The translations under genes and the position numbers were made by a program. The notes beneath the pieces were generated by a model that made no database searches, was not told the origin of the DNA, and saw nothing but the letters and a program-made list of their open reading frames with translations. Positions 8,284 to 16,951 of a stretch of DNA of 64,000 nt are shown here, one piece after another (within the stretch, counting starts at the first letter, position 1; the number at the start of each line of letters is the position of its first letter). The stretch is from Nevskia sp. (lineage in GTDB: Bacteria; Pseudomonadota; Gammaproteobacteria; Nevskiales; Nevskiaceae). The DNA lies in assembly GCA_023229645.1 (NCBI GenBank), contig JALNYU010000019.1:14402-78401 (forward strand), in the 5' to 3' direction.

Positions 8284-9552
8284 TCACAATTGTTGTGCTT
8301 TCCGCTCGTCGTCCCCAATGATTAAGCGTGCGCCGCGGCTGAAGCTCAGATAGTTAAAAAACCAATGCATCGCGACCGACGTCCGATTGCGTGCGCCGAT
8401 TAAGAAATACACGTGCGCCACGCCCCACAGCCACCACGCGATAAGGCCTTTGAGGTGAAACGGGCCGAAGTCGATGACTGCCGAGTGACGGCCAATCGTC
8501 GCCAAACTGCCAAAATGTTGATAGCGGAAGGGCTTCGGCTTGGCTTTATTGTTCACCGCAGCGCGGATAACGTGCGCCACGTAGGTGCCTTGCTGCTTGG
8601 CGGCAGGCGCAATGCCGGGGACTGGCTTGCCCTTGTATTGCACCGCAGCGGTATCGCCGACAACAAAGATGTTCTCGTAGCCGGGTGCTGTTAAATCCGG
8701 CGTCACTTGCACGCGTCCCGCGCGATCAGCCGCCACGCCGAGCCAGCGCGCGGCGGGCGAGGCAGCGACGCCAGCGGCCCAAATGACGGTTGCTGCCGGT
8801 AGATGTTCATCGCCCAAGCTCAGACCTTGCGCGTCGCAGCCCGTGACTGCCGTATTCAGCAATACTTCCACGCCTTTTTTCTGCAGCTCCGTGAGGGCGA
8901 ATGCGGAAAGGGATTCCGGCAGCGCTGCCAGTACACGCGGACCGCCCTCGACCAGCAGAATTCGGGTTTTGCGCGGGTCGATTGCACGGAAGTCCTGGGC
9001 GATCGCGCGGCGACTGAGTTCCGCGATTGCGCCAGCCATTTCGACGCCGGTAGGGCCGGCACCGACGACTGCGAAGGTCATCAAGCGCTTCCGTTCGGCT
9101 TCGTCGGTGGTGTTCTCAGCGCGCTCAAACGCAAGCAGGATGCGCCGGCGCAGCGTCGTGGCGTCGTCAATGCGCTTTAAGCCAGGCGCGTAGGTTTCCC
9201 ATTCGTCGTGGCCGAAATAGGTGTGCGTTGCACCGGTGGCGAGAATCAACCAGTCATAATGCAGGCGCCGACCATCGGCCAGCAGAACGTCCTTCTGGAC
9301 GGTGTCGACACCATTTACTTCGCCGAGCAACACGCGGCAGTTGCTTTGTTTTCCGAGGATGCCGCGAATCGGCCACGCCACATCGGACGGGTTCAGCCCG
9401 GCCGTTGCGACCTGATACAGCAGAGGCTGGAAGAGGTGAAAGTTACGCTGGTCGACAACCGTGATGTCAACAGCCGCGCCATCTAACGCACGTGCGGCGG
9501 TGAGCCCGCCAAAACCGGCACCGACAATAATGACGCTAGGACGATTTTGCAT
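8284..9552 (-). CDS. ndh: Type II NADH dehydrogenase (NDH-2)
   Basis: Single-subunit flavoprotein that passes electrons from NADH to quinone without pumping protons, held at the inner membrane face. The N-terminal FAD motif GAGFGGLTAARAL starts at residue 11, with the second glycine motif VGAGPTGVEMAGAIAEL in the NAD domain. The quinone-site region LFQPLLYQVATAGL and the FAD-closing VVGDTAAV are present, as is the amphipathic C-terminal end (LIAWWLWGVAHVYFLIG) typical for membrane contact. The 422-residue length fits. The gene is followed closely by selO on the same strand and its promoter lies in the AT-rich stretch around 9600-9650 shared with the divergent small membrane gene. Confidence 0.93.
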   Translation of the reverse strand: MQNRPSVIIVGAGFGGLTAARALDGAAVDITVVDQRNFHLFQPLLYQVATAGLNPSDVAWPIRGILGKQSNCRVLLGEVNGVDTVQKDVLLADGRRLHYDWLILATGATHTYFGHDEWETYAPGLKRIDDATTLRRRILLAFERAENTTDEAERKRLMTFAVVGAGPTGVEMAGAIAELSRRAIAQDFRAIDPRKTRILLVEGGPRVLAALPESLSAFALTELQKKGVEVLLNTAVTGCDAQGLSLGDEHLPAATVIWAAGVAASPAARWLGVAADRAGRVQVTPDLTAPGYENIFVVGDTAAVQYKGKPVPGIAPAAKQQGTYVAHVIRAAVNNKAKPKPFRYQHFGSLATIGRHSAVIDFGPFHLKGLIAWWLWGVAHVYFLIGARNRTSVAMHWFFNYLSFSRGARLIIGDDERKAQQL

Positions 9553-9729
9553 CGTTCTGTGCTCCTGCTCGTTTCAGCGAGCGAATGTTGGGCGCGAATG
9601 TGCGATAGATAAATTTTAGTTAAAATAGACGTAGTCAGTATTGTAATTTTCTTAACGTCTGGATAAGCAAAAGCAGGGTGTTGCACTGCCACACTGCAGA
9701 ATCGATGCCTGACACGACTGGAGCAGACA

Positions 9730-9921
9730 ATGAACCTTAATACCGGTAATAGCTTTTGGGCGTTGCTCGTACTGATTGCCGACATCTACGCCGTCTTAAA
9801 CGTGCTGCAGAGTTCCGCTGATAACCTCAAGAAAGCGGTTTGGACGGCACTAATTATTGTGTTGCCGTTTCTGGGCGTTATCCTCTGGTATTTCCTTGGG
9901 CCACGATCAGGCAGGGCATGA
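9730..9921 (+). CDS. Small PLDc_N-type membrane protein
   Basis: Inner-membrane protein of 63 residues with two transmembrane helices (about 10-27 and 36-56). The motif W-x-L-I-I-V-L-P-F-L-G-V-I-L-W-Y-F-L-G-P is that of the PLDc_N family, the N-terminal membrane part of cardiolipin synthases that also occurs alone. Its function when standalone is unknown. Its stop overlaps the start of the next gene as ATGA, so the two are translationally coupled. Confidence 0.8.
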   Translation: MNLNTGNSFWALLVLIADIYAVLNVLQSSADNLKKAVWTALIIVLPFLGVILWYFLGPRSGRA

Positions 9922-10217
9922 ACATGAATTCCCAGAATCAAGATCAGCTGGACGCTGCGGTACTACGACGACTCCTCGCGCATCTCGATGCACGTAAGGA
10001 CGTGCAAAATATCGAGCTAATGAACCTAGCGGGCTTTTGCCGCAATTGTTTGTCGAAGTGGTACGCGCAGGCCGCGCGCGAGGCGGGGGTTGAGGTCAGC
10101 GATGATGCAGCGCGCGAGCATGTTTACGGCATGCCGTATCCGGAGTGGAAGCGGCTTTATCAGCGCGAATCAACGCCGGAACAGCAAGCGGCGTTTGCCG
10201 ATGCAAAGCCCGCCTAG
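9918..10217 (+). CDS. DUF1244 family protein
   Basis: Cytoplasmic protein of about 99 residues in the DUF1244 family, common in proteobacteria and without a known function. The family core VQNIELMNLAGFCRNCLSKWY is fully conserved, as is the C-terminal YGMPYPEWK. The two cysteines in FCRNC are a possible metal or redox pair. The start chosen is the ATG at 9918, which overlaps the upstream stop (ATGA) and has AGGCAGGG in front. The second ATG at 9924 is also possible. A frame extending back to 9840 exists but runs inside the upstream gene. A terminator follows directly. Confidence 0.88.
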   Translation: MNMNSQNQDQLDAAVLRRLLAHLDARKDVQNIELMNLAGFCRNCLSKWYAQAAREAGVEVSDDAAREHVYGMPYPEWKRLYQRESTPEQQAAFADAKPA

Positions 10218-10237
10218 CGTGCGTCGTCGAATTCCCG

Positions 10238-10268
10238 CGCCGTAGCGTCACGGCTACGGCGGGTTTTT
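10238..10268 (+). terminator. Rho-independent terminator after the DUF1244 gene
   Basis: Stem CGCCGTAGC / GCTACGGCG with a 6-base loop followed by GGTTTTTG, twenty bases after the DUF1244 stop codon. Confidence 0.85.
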
Positions 10269-10370
10269 GTCGGGTTGAACGAGAATTGCACGGCCCTCGC
10301 TCGAAACCTAGCGAATACAATCAGCTGGGCTTGGGCTGTCTTTTCGCTGAGGGGCCTTGAGTCGGCAATA

Positions 10371-10652
10371 TCAGGCCGCTGCGAGCTCGGTTGCGGCGGC
10401 GTGTTGGTCAGCTAGCGCGGCATGCCCTTTAGGCGTCAGGCGATAAACCCACGTGTGTTTTTGTAGTTCAATCCAGCCTTGTGCAACGGCATATTCAGAT
10501 GCACGTTGGAAGTCCATCGAGCGTTCGGCGCGTTCGTGCAAAACCATCTTGATGTTTGCAATCGACAGGCATTGCCCGGCGCGGAGCTTAAATTCTGCGA
10601 AGACATCAAGAAGTTGGCGCGCCATTTGCTCAACAGATGCTTTACTGGTCAT
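10371..10652 (-). CDS. Small winged-helix-like hypothetical protein
   Basis: Protein of 93 residues, not assigned to a named family. The pattern of a helical N-terminus, a segment resembling a recognition helix (RASEYAVAQGWIELQ) and a short strand pair (THTWVYRLTPKGHAAL-like end) is what one sees in small winged-helix DNA-binding proteins; the ending YRLTPKG is common in them. The start at 10652 is chosen because AGGGGA sits seven bases upstream; an open frame continues to 10727 without a ribosome site. It lies alone between the DUF1244 terminator and greB, which is divergent. Confidence 0.65.
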   Translation of the reverse strand: MTSKASVEQMARQLLDVFAEFKLRAGQCLSIANIKMVLHERAERSMDFQRASEYAVAQGWIELQKHTWVYRLTPKGHAALADQHAAATELAAA

Positions 10653-10936
10653 GAAAATCCCCTGGGCAAGCTGTCTCGTTTGGAGACGATATCTAGGCGC
10701 GCGCAATCTAATATAGAAACAGCGCAAGTTCCATGCGTCATATCAATGCGTAATGCAGTATTAGATCTTCGATAGTGTCGAAAAATTAAAAGAAATTCAG
10801 GCATTTTCAATGGTTTTGGTGACGTTCTTTAGCTGCGTTCCGACGGCGTAAATTGCTAGCCGATTTCGGACGAACGGCCGTAGCCCTGTACAGTACGGCC
10901 TATCCACTGCCGCATCGAACTGCCAGCGACCGTCCT

Positions 10937-11434
10937 TTGTCACGCTACCGAGAACCGACCCCGCCGAGTGCGGCGTACATCACTACTGAGGGTGCTGAGC
11001 GTCTGCGCGCCGAATATGACCAGCTTTGGCGCGTTCGCCGGCCTGAGGTCGTACGGGCGTTATCGGCGGCGGCGGCGGAGGGTGACCGGTCAGAGAACGC
11101 TGAATATATCTATCGCAAAAAAGAACTGCGGGAGATTGATCGGCGCGTTCACTATCTACAAATGCGGTTGCCTGATCTCAAGATCGTCAGCGCGACGCCG
11201 AGCGATCCAACAAAAGTGTTCTTCGGTGCCTGGATTGAACTGGCCGACGCCGAGGACGAAACACGCCGCTATCGTATCGTCGGGCCGGACGAAATTGACG
11301 CGCAGCGAGGCTATATCAGTATCGACTCGCCGTTGGCGCGCGCAGCGTTGAAGCGCAGCGCTGGCGATACGATCAGCATGCAATTGCCGGACGGCGAGCA
11401 GCAGTTCACGCTACTGCGCGTTATTTACGAATAA
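10937..11434 (+). CDS. greB: Transcription elongation factor GreB
   Basis: Binds the RNA polymerase secondary channel and stimulates cleavage of the backtracked transcript. The N-terminal coiled coil contains the GreB-type LWRVRRPEVVRALSAAAAEGDRSENAEYIYRKKELREIDRRVHYL; the acidic tip residues (GDRSENAEY) needed for cleavage are there. The C-terminal FKBP-like domain starts at VFFGAWIEL and ends YISIDSPLARAALKR, both specific for GreB over GreA. The start is chosen as TTG 10937 because GreB proteins of this type begin (M)SRYR; the upstream frame to 10853 lacks family similarity. No good ribosome site precedes it, so the start is the least certain part. Confidence 0.92.
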   Translation: MSRYREPTPPSAAYITTEGAERLRAEYDQLWRVRRPEVVRALSAAAAEGDRSENAEYIYRKKELREIDRRVHYLQMRLPDLKIVSATPSDPTKVFFGAWIELADAEDETRRYRIVGPDEIDAQRGYISIDSPLARAALKRSAGDTISMQLPDGEQQFTLLRVIYE

Positions 11435-11435
11435 T

Positions 11436-11471
11436 CAGAGCGGCGCCATCGCATCGTGCGGCACCGCTCTG
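11436..11471. terminator. Convergent terminator greB / amidohydrolase
   Basis: Arms CAGAGCGGCGCC and GGCACCGCTCTG (one mismatch) around a 12-base loop, placed directly after the greB stop and before the stop of the minus-strand amidohydrolase gene. No strong T run on either strand. Confidence 0.6.
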
Positions 11472-11490
11472 AATGCGTGTATCGGCCTCG

Positions 11491-12762
11491 TTATTGCGGC
11501 TTTTTATAAACGATGCCGGCTTTCATAACGAAAGCGACGTCCTTCAAAATACCAACATCTTGCAGCGGATCGCCCTTCACCGCGATAACGTCGGCCGCGA
11601 ATCCGGGGCTGACTTGGCCGATGGTGCTGTCCTGCTTAAGCAACGCCGCGGCGTTCAGTGTCGCCGCGCGGATGGCGTCCAGCGGTGGAATGCCAGCGCC
11701 CACCATGTAGCCGAATTCGCCGGCATTAATGCCGTGCGGGTAGACCCCAGCATCGGTACCGAACGCGATTTTTACGCCCGCTTTCCAGGCGCGCGCGAGC
11801 GTATCCTGAATTTTCGGCCCGACTTGTAGCGCTTTCAGCGCGATCTGCGGCGGGAAATAACCGGCGATCGCAGCTTTCTCGCTAACAACTTTGCCGGCAA
11901 TTACCGTCGGCACGTACCACGTGCCGTGCGCTTTCATCAGATCAAGGTCGGCGTTGTCTAGGAAGGTACCGTGTTCGATTGAATCGACGCCAGCGACGAC
12001 TGCCCGGCGTATGCCTTCTGCACCGTGTGCGTGTGCGGCGACGGTAAAGCCGTAGTCGTGGGCGGCCGCGATAACGGCCTTGATCTCTTCTTCCGTCATT
12101 TGCGGATTGTCGACTGACCGCGACTCATCCAGCACCCCTCCGGACGGCATGATCTTTATTAGGTCAGCGCCGTCTTTGTAATGTTGGCGCACCGCTTTCC
12201 AGGCATCGGCTGGACTATTGATGATGCCGTCTTGGGGGCCAGGATCCCCGGCGAGGTCCTGCCGGTAGCTATCAGTGCCGTCGGCATGGCCGCCCGTAGA
12301 GCCAATCGCTTTGCCGGCAGAATAAATACGCGGGCCTGGAATCAAGCCGGCATTTACGGCGTTGCGCAATGCAATCGATTCGTTATTGCCGTCGCCGAGA
12401 TTGCGGACGGTTGTGAAACCGGCTTCAAGCGTGCGCTTGGCGTAGACGGTGCCACGAATCGCATAGTCGGCAGGATTGAGCCGGAATTGGTCGCTATAGG
12501 TGGTGGAGCTGAATTCGTCTGTGAGGTGGACGTGGCTGTCGATCAACCCAGGCAAGCAGCTGTAGCTTTTTAGATCGACATGGTCGGCGCCCGCAGTTTG
12601 CGGCCCGATTGAAACGACTTTCCCGCCATCGACGACGATGCTGACGCGCTCGCGCCACTGCCCAGCCTTCACATCGAGCAGGCGACCACAGTCGAGCGTT
12701 TGCGGCGCAGCCTGCGCGCCAAGCGCGGTGGCTGACAGTGCCAAAGCCAGTAACTTACGCAT
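11491..12762 (-). CDS. Exported amidohydrolase (imidazolonepropionase/Xaa-Pro dipeptidase-like)
   Basis: Secreted metal-dependent hydrolase of the amidohydrolase superfamily, of the subgroup that includes prolidase-like and organophosphate-acid enzymes. A signal peptide (residues 1-18, ending AQA) points to the periplasm. Metal ligands are seen in order: DSHVHL, the Lys in GADLIKIMPSGG, HAHG, EHGTF and the Asp in FGTDAGVYPHG. The last block with GEFGYMVGAGIPPLDAIRAATLNAAALL is characteristic of the group. The substrate cannot be told from sequence; acyl-proline dipeptides or lactams are known for relatives. It is followed upstream by the isoaspartyl peptidase gene on the same strand, 45 bases away, suggesting a joint role in peptide turnover. 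Confidence 0.88.
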   Translation of the reverse strand: MRKLLALALSATALGAQAAPQTLDCGRLLDVKAGQWRERVSIVVDGGKVVSIGPQTAGADHVDLKSYSCLPGLIDSHVHLTDEFSSTTYSDQFRLNPADYAIRGTVYAKRTLEAGFTTVRNLGDGNNESIALRNAVNAGLIPGPRIYSAGKAIGSTGGHADGTDSYRQDLAGDPGPQDGIINSPADAWKAVRQHYKDGADLIKIMPSGGVLDESRSVDNPQMTEEEIKAVIAAAHDYGFTVAAHAHGAEGIRRAVVAGVDSIEHGTFLDNADLDLMKAHGTWYVPTVIAGKVVSEKAAIAGYFPPQIALKALQVGPKIQDTLARAWKAGVKIAFGTDAGVYPHGINAGEFGYMVGAGIPPLDAIRAATLNAAALLKQDSTIGQVSPGFAADVIAVKGDPLQDVGILKDVAFVMKAGIVYKKPQ

Positions 12763-12807
12763 GAATCTCTCCCAGATTAGATGAACTGCGGAAACGGCTG
12801 CCGCTGT

Positions 12808-13755
12808 TTATGGCTTGCCGTCTTCGGCCAAGATGGCGACTTGCAGTACGCCGTCAGCGCCGACCCAGGCGCGATAGAGGCATTGCGAGTTGAAGGCGGT
12901 AACGATAGCGCCATCACACCCGATTGCAATACAGCCGCCGCGGCCCTCGTAGTGCTTGACGGCTTCTAGGGCGGCGTCGCAAGCGGCGGGTAAGGTCCAG
13001 TCGTTCCAGGCGATCCGCGCGTGAACGGCGTTGGCGAAGCCGGCGCGGATAAAGGCTTCTCCGGTGCCGGTGCAGGAGATCGCGCAGCTGCTGTCGTCGG
13101 CGAACGTGCCGACGCCGATGACTGGTGTATCGCCGATGCGCCCCGGCAGTTTATTGGTCAAGCCGCCGGTTGATGTTGCCGCGGCGAGGTGGCCGCGGGC
13201 GTCGCGCGCCACTGCGCCAACGGTGCCGAACGCGGCGTCGTGATCCAGCACAATGGCGCCTGCTTTTTTAGCTGCTGCGAGCTGGCGTAGGCGCTGCGGG
13301 GTGATGAAGTGCTCGGCGGTGGTCATCGGCAAGCCGAGTTGTTCGGCGATTTGTTCTGCGCCGGTACCGGCGAAAAAAACATGCGGCGTTTGCTCCATGA
13401 TCGCCCGCGCCAGTTGGATTGGGCTACCCACGCGTGAAACACCCGCAACCGCACCGCAGCCGCGGTCTTCCCCGCGCATGATGGCAGCGTCCAACTCCGG
13501 TTGGCCGTCGCGGTTTAATACCGCGCCGATGCCGGCGTTAAACAGCGGGCAATCTTCGAGTTGCTGGACGGCGAGGGTGACCGCATCCAGCGCGCTGCCG
13601 CCATCGAGCAGCAGCGTCTGTGCAGCGGCGGCGATGCGGCTGAGCGCTGCGCGCTGCGCATCTTGCGGTCCAGCGTCTGGACCTAATTCACCCGCGCCGC
13701 CGTGCAGCGCAAAGCGGATGCGGGAGGGATCGATATCATAAAAGGTGGTATTCAT
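12808..13755 (-). CDS. iaaA: Isoaspartyl peptidase / L-asparaginase (Ntn hydrolase)
   Basis: Cleaves beta-aspartyl dipeptides and asparagine after self-processing into two chains. The nucleophile Thr lies in AFGTVGAVARDARG, preceded by the long alpha-chain; the substrate loop AAATSTGGLTNKLPGRIGDTPVIGVGTFAD is typical. The N-terminal LHGGAGEL and the glycine-rich C-terminal RGGCIAIGCDGAIVTAFNS also fit. No signal peptide, so the precursor is cytoplasmic. Length 315 is normal. It precedes the exported amidohydrolase in the same direction, with a 45-base gap. Recycling of damaged or isomerised peptides is a fair reading of the pair. Confidence 0.92.
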   Translation of the reverse strand: MNTTFYDIDPSRIRFALHGGAGELGPDAGPQDAQRAALSRIAAAAQTLLLDGGSALDAVTLAVQQLEDCPLFNAGIGAVLNRDGQPELDAAIMRGEDRGCGAVAGVSRVGSPIQLARAIMEQTPHVFFAGTGAEQIAEQLGLPMTTAEHFITPQRLRQLAAAKKAGAIVLDHDAAFGTVGAVARDARGHLAAATSTGGLTNKLPGRIGDTPVIGVGTFADDSSCAISCTGTGEAFIRAGFANAVHARIAWNDWTLPAACDAALEAVKHYEGRGGCIAIGCDGAIVTAFNSQCLYRAWVGADGVLQVAILAEDGKP

Positions 13756-13891
13756 CCGACCAATTTAGCCGGAATTTCCGCCGTTGTGGCGATGCCGATA
13801 GCGGACTGTTGTTAAGCTTAGGTTCATAGCTCACGGCTAAGGTGAGCGCGAATAGCGTCCTTACCGAATCGACAATCGGAGTTGAACCACC

Positions 13892-14560
13892 ATGCGCAGC
13901 GCATTCTTCTTTTCCCGTCTTGCCGTCGTTAGCCTCGTTGCGCTCGCGGGCTGTACGACCACGGCCACGGTTGTGAGCTCGTCAAACGGCCCCAGCATTC
14001 AACAGGTCCAGCGCGAACCAGCGAATGGGCCGAAATATCGGATTGCCGTTAGCGCATTTGATTACAAAGCCGCGAAGCACAGCGATGTCGGCGATGGCAT
14101 GGCCGATATGCTGTCAAATGCATTATTTAATACCAACCGCTTCATCGTGCTCGAACGTGAGCATTTGGACGAAGTAACGGCTGAACAAGATCTCTCAAAT
14201 TCAAAGCGCTTTAATAAATCGACGGCGGCGCCCGTCGGCCAACTCGAAGGTGCGCAGTTGCTGATCCGTGGCAGCATCACGGCTTTCGAGCCGAGCTGTA
14301 AAGGCGGTTCGATCATCATCGCGTCGACGAAACAGGCTTGCGTTACGGTGAATATTCGCATTATCGACGCGGCGACGGGCCGGGTCGTGAACGCGACAAC
14401 GGTGGACGGTACTTCGGCAAACAACGGCATTGGCTTCGTCTTCACCGGCCCTGATTTGCCAATTGGTCTGGGTGCATTCAGCAAAACGCCGATGGAAGTG
14501 GCGCTGCGCAACTGCATCGAAACGGCCGTTAACCACATCGTTAACAGCAAGCTGAACTAA
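13892..14560 (+). CDS. CsgG/FlgO-like outer-membrane lipoprotein 1
   Basis: Lipoprotein of 222 residues: a signal peptide ends in the lipobox LAGC (Cys at about 21). The mature part has the CsgG-family fold signs KYRIAVSAFDY, MADMLSNALFNTNRFIVLERE, GAQLLIRGSITAFE, and VNIRIIDAATGRVVNATTVDG. CsgG proteins form the curli secretion channel, but this one is shorter and lacks any curli gene nearby, so a general envelope role is more likely than curli export. It is followed after 24 bases by a longer paralogue, and both by a symporter on the same strand. Confidence 0.8.
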   Translation: MRSAFFFSRLAVVSLVALAGCTTTATVVSSSNGPSIQQVQREPANGPKYRIAVSAFDYKAAKHSDVGDGMADMLSNALFNTNRFIVLEREHLDEVTAEQDLSNSKRFNKSTAAPVGQLEGAQLLIRGSITAFEPSCKGGSIIIASTKQACVTVNIRIIDAATGRVVNATTVDGTSANNGIGFVFTGPDLPIGLGAFSKTPMEVALRNCIETAVNHIVNSKLN

Positions 14561-14584
14561 GCCCCGCCGGGATTTGCACCGCTT

Positions 14585-15493
14585 ATGCGCGCTTTAAAGC
14601 CGCCGCGCATCGCGCTGGCGTTGCTGTGCGTCGTTGTATTAGCTGCGTGCAGCACCGGCGCGCGGCTTACGCGTGGCGACGGCCAGACGATTGCACAGGC
14701 GCAGTCTGAGCGCGCGGATGGCCCGAAATATCGGATTGCGGTCGGCAATATCATCGATAAAACCGATCCTACGGCGGAGAAATCGCTAAGTCGGCAGGTC
14801 GGCTATATCAATGCCAAACGGCAAGCCGAGGATCACATTGAAGCCGCCGGAATCATGTCCGGCATTCATGATCTGCTAGTGACCGAACTCTTCAATAGCG
14901 GCCAGTTCATTGTGCTTGAACGCGAGGCGCTGGACAGCGTATTGGTCGAGCAAGCGTTTTCGCAGTCGGCCAAAGTCGGCGATGAAAGTCGTATTCCGCT
15001 GAAGCAGCTCGAAGGCGCGGAATTGCTGGTGGTCGGCGCGTTGACCAGCTTTGATGCCGGCGTCAGCGGCGTTGCAATCCCGATTCCGTTTCCGCTCGGC
15101 AAGGATTTTTCGAAAGGAATCGGCATCGCGTCGCTTAGCTTTAAACGTGGTTTTGCCGCGATGGATTTGCGTATTATCGATACTGCGACGGGCCGCATCG
15201 TCGCCAGCACCGCGGTCGAGGGCCGCAACACCAGCTACGGTTTTGGCTTGCAGGGCCTTTATACCAATCGTATTGGTTACGTGCCGTTGCCGGGCGTTTT
15301 GAATGCGTTTAGCAATACGCCGGTTGAGGCGGCGCTGCAGAAGATGGTGGCTGCGGCGATTAAGGCTATTGCCGATCAAAAGCCGAGCAAGTTGCTGGCG
15401 CCGGAGGCGGTGGCTTCGCCAGCGATAGAATTGCCGGCTGATCGGCCGCCATCGCTGCCGCCGCAGAACAATCAAAGCAGTCCTGGAAAATAA
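14585..15493 (+). CDS. CsgG-like lipoprotein 2 (paralogue of the preceding gene)
   Basis: Lipoprotein of 302 residues with lipobox LAAC at about 19-22. It shares with its upstream neighbour the pattern GPKYRIAVGN, LLVTELFNSGQFIVLEREAL, GAELLVVGALTSFD, MDLRIIDTATGRIVASTAVEGR and the end FSNTPVEAALQKMVAAAIKAI. It has extra residues: an insertion after the first strand (about 55-90), a hydrophobic stretch PIPFPLGKDFSKGIGIASLSF where CsgG has its transmembrane hairpin, and a proline-rich tail of about 35 residues. The two genes are a tandem duplication that has diverged; whether they assemble together is not known. Confidence 0.8.
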   Translation: MRALKPPRIALALLCVVVLAACSTGARLTRGDGQTIAQAQSERADGPKYRIAVGNIIDKTDPTAEKSLSRQVGYINAKRQAEDHIEAAGIMSGIHDLLVTELFNSGQFIVLEREALDSVLVEQAFSQSAKVGDESRIPLKQLEGAELLVVGALTSFDAGVSGVAIPIPFPLGKDFSKGIGIASLSFKRGFAAMDLRIIDTATGRIVASTAVEGRNTSYGFGLQGLYTNRIGYVPLPGVLNAFSNTPVEAALQKMVAAAIKAIADQKPSKLLAPEAVASPAIELPADRPPSLPPQNNQSSPGK

Positions 15494-15553
15494 CGGCGCG
15501 ATTGGCAGGTTTTCTGCTGAGTCGCTCACATCCGCTTTCCGAGCTTTGGCCCC

Positions 15554-16951
15554 TTGAATCCGATTTTATTATCGATCCTCGTCTATATCGCGCTGCAGCT
15601 GCTCGTCGTTTTTGCGCTTACGCGCAAGCCGCAAAGCGAAACCGACTATCTGCTGGCTGGCCGCCAGCTTGGGCCTTGGCTTTCAACATTCTCCGTTTTT
15701 GCGACTTGGTTCGGTGCTGAAACCTGCATCGGCGCCACTGCGGAAGCGTATCGCGGTGGCTTACAAGCGGTTGCCGCTGATCCTTTTGGCTATACGGTTG
15801 GCTTAGTCGCCACCGGCCTGTTTTTCGCGGCGGCCCTCTGGCGCCGCGGGATCGTAACGCTAGCTGATCTATTCAAACAACGTTACGGCGGCGGGGTTGA
15901 GCGATTGGCCGCGCTGATCATGATTCCCTCCTCGTTGCTCTGGGCGGCGGCGCAGATCCGGGCGTTTGGGCAGGTACTGGCGTCGGTAAGCGAGTTGGGC
16001 GTGGCCGTTGCTACGGCGTGGGCGGCGTTGGTGGTCGTCATCTATACCGCTGTTGGTGGCATGTGGGCCGATGCCTGGACCGATCTGGTGCAGGGTTTGG
16101 TGGTCATCGGCGGGCTGGTCGCGCTCGGCGTAATTTTCTTGGCGTTGGGCGGCGCGGAACATATGCAGTACGCGCCCGTTGTTGCTGCCGTGACCGCGCC
16201 GGGTGATGGCCGGCCGCTGCTTGAAGTACTCGCGGTGCCGATATTCGGCACGATCGCCGCCCAAGAACTAACCGCCCGCGTGTTAGCGATGCGCAGCGCC
16301 AGCCTCGCGCGCTCGGCAACTGTTGGTGCCGGCTTTTTGTATTTGGCGGTTGGGATGATTCCGGTGTTAATCGGCTTGGGCGCGGCGCGTTTTATCGGCG
16401 CCGATGCCGAACCTGAGCAGGTGCTGTCGCGATTTGCCCAAGCACAGCTACCGACGCTGCTTTATGTACTGTTTCTTGGCGCATTGGTCTCGGTAATTTT
16501 GTCGACGCTTTCCGGTGCACTGCTCGTCGCCGGTTCGCTGGCTGCACATAATTTGGTGGCACCGCTGCTCGGGGGAACGTTAACTGAGCGGACGAAACTG
16601 CGTTTGAACCGGGCGGCCGTCGTTATTTTTGGTGTCGCCGCATATTTCATCGCCCGAAGCAGCGAAAGCATGTACGCGCTGGTTGAGGAAGCATCTGGGC
16701 TCGGCTCTGCCGGCGTATTAGTGCTGCTTATTTTTGCGCTGTGGCTGCCGCGCGTCGGGGCGGGTGCTAGCGCAGTCGGCGCGCTGCTCGCTAGTTTGGC
16801 AACCTACTTGCTCGGTGAACACTACTTCGACTGGCAAGCGCCTTATCTCGCTTCGCTTGCGGTAGCCGTTCTGACGTATCTATTGTTATCGCCGCTAAGG
16901 CGCCGGACACCGATCGCGAATCAACCCGCGTATTTCACCGAACAACCGTAG
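15554..16951 (+). CDS. Sodium:solute symporter family protein
   Basis: Polytopic inner-membrane transporter of the SSS family, 465 residues with about 13 hydrophobic helices. The N-terminal signature SETDYLLAGRQLGPWLSTFSVFATWFGAET matches the family's substrate/sodium region in helices 1-2, and VYTAVGGMWADAWTDLVQG is the standard helix-5/6 motif. The substrate is not predictable. The start is TTG at 15554, sixty bases after the CsgG-like gene, so the three may form one transcript. The 3' end overlaps the convergent redoxin gene by 31 bases. Confidence 0.88.
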   Translation: MNPILLSILVYIALQLLVVFALTRKPQSETDYLLAGRQLGPWLSTFSVFATWFGAETCIGATAEAYRGGLQAVAADPFGYTVGLVATGLFFAAALWRRGIVTLADLFKQRYGGGVERLAALIMIPSSLLWAAAQIRAFGQVLASVSELGVAVATAWAALVVVIYTAVGGMWADAWTDLVQGLVVIGGLVALGVIFLALGGAEHMQYAPVVAAVTAPGDGRPLLEVLAVPIFGTIAAQELTARVLAMRSASLARSATVGAGFLYLAVGMIPVLIGLGAARFIGADAEPEQVLSRFAQAQLPTLLYVLFLGALVSVILSTLSGALLVAGSLAAHNLVAPLLGGTLTERTKLRLNRAAVVIFGVAAYFIARSSESMYALVEEASGLGSAGVLVLLIFALWLPRVGAGASAVGALLASLATYLLGEHYFDWQAPYLASLAVAVLTYLLLSPLRRRTPIANQPAYFTEQP

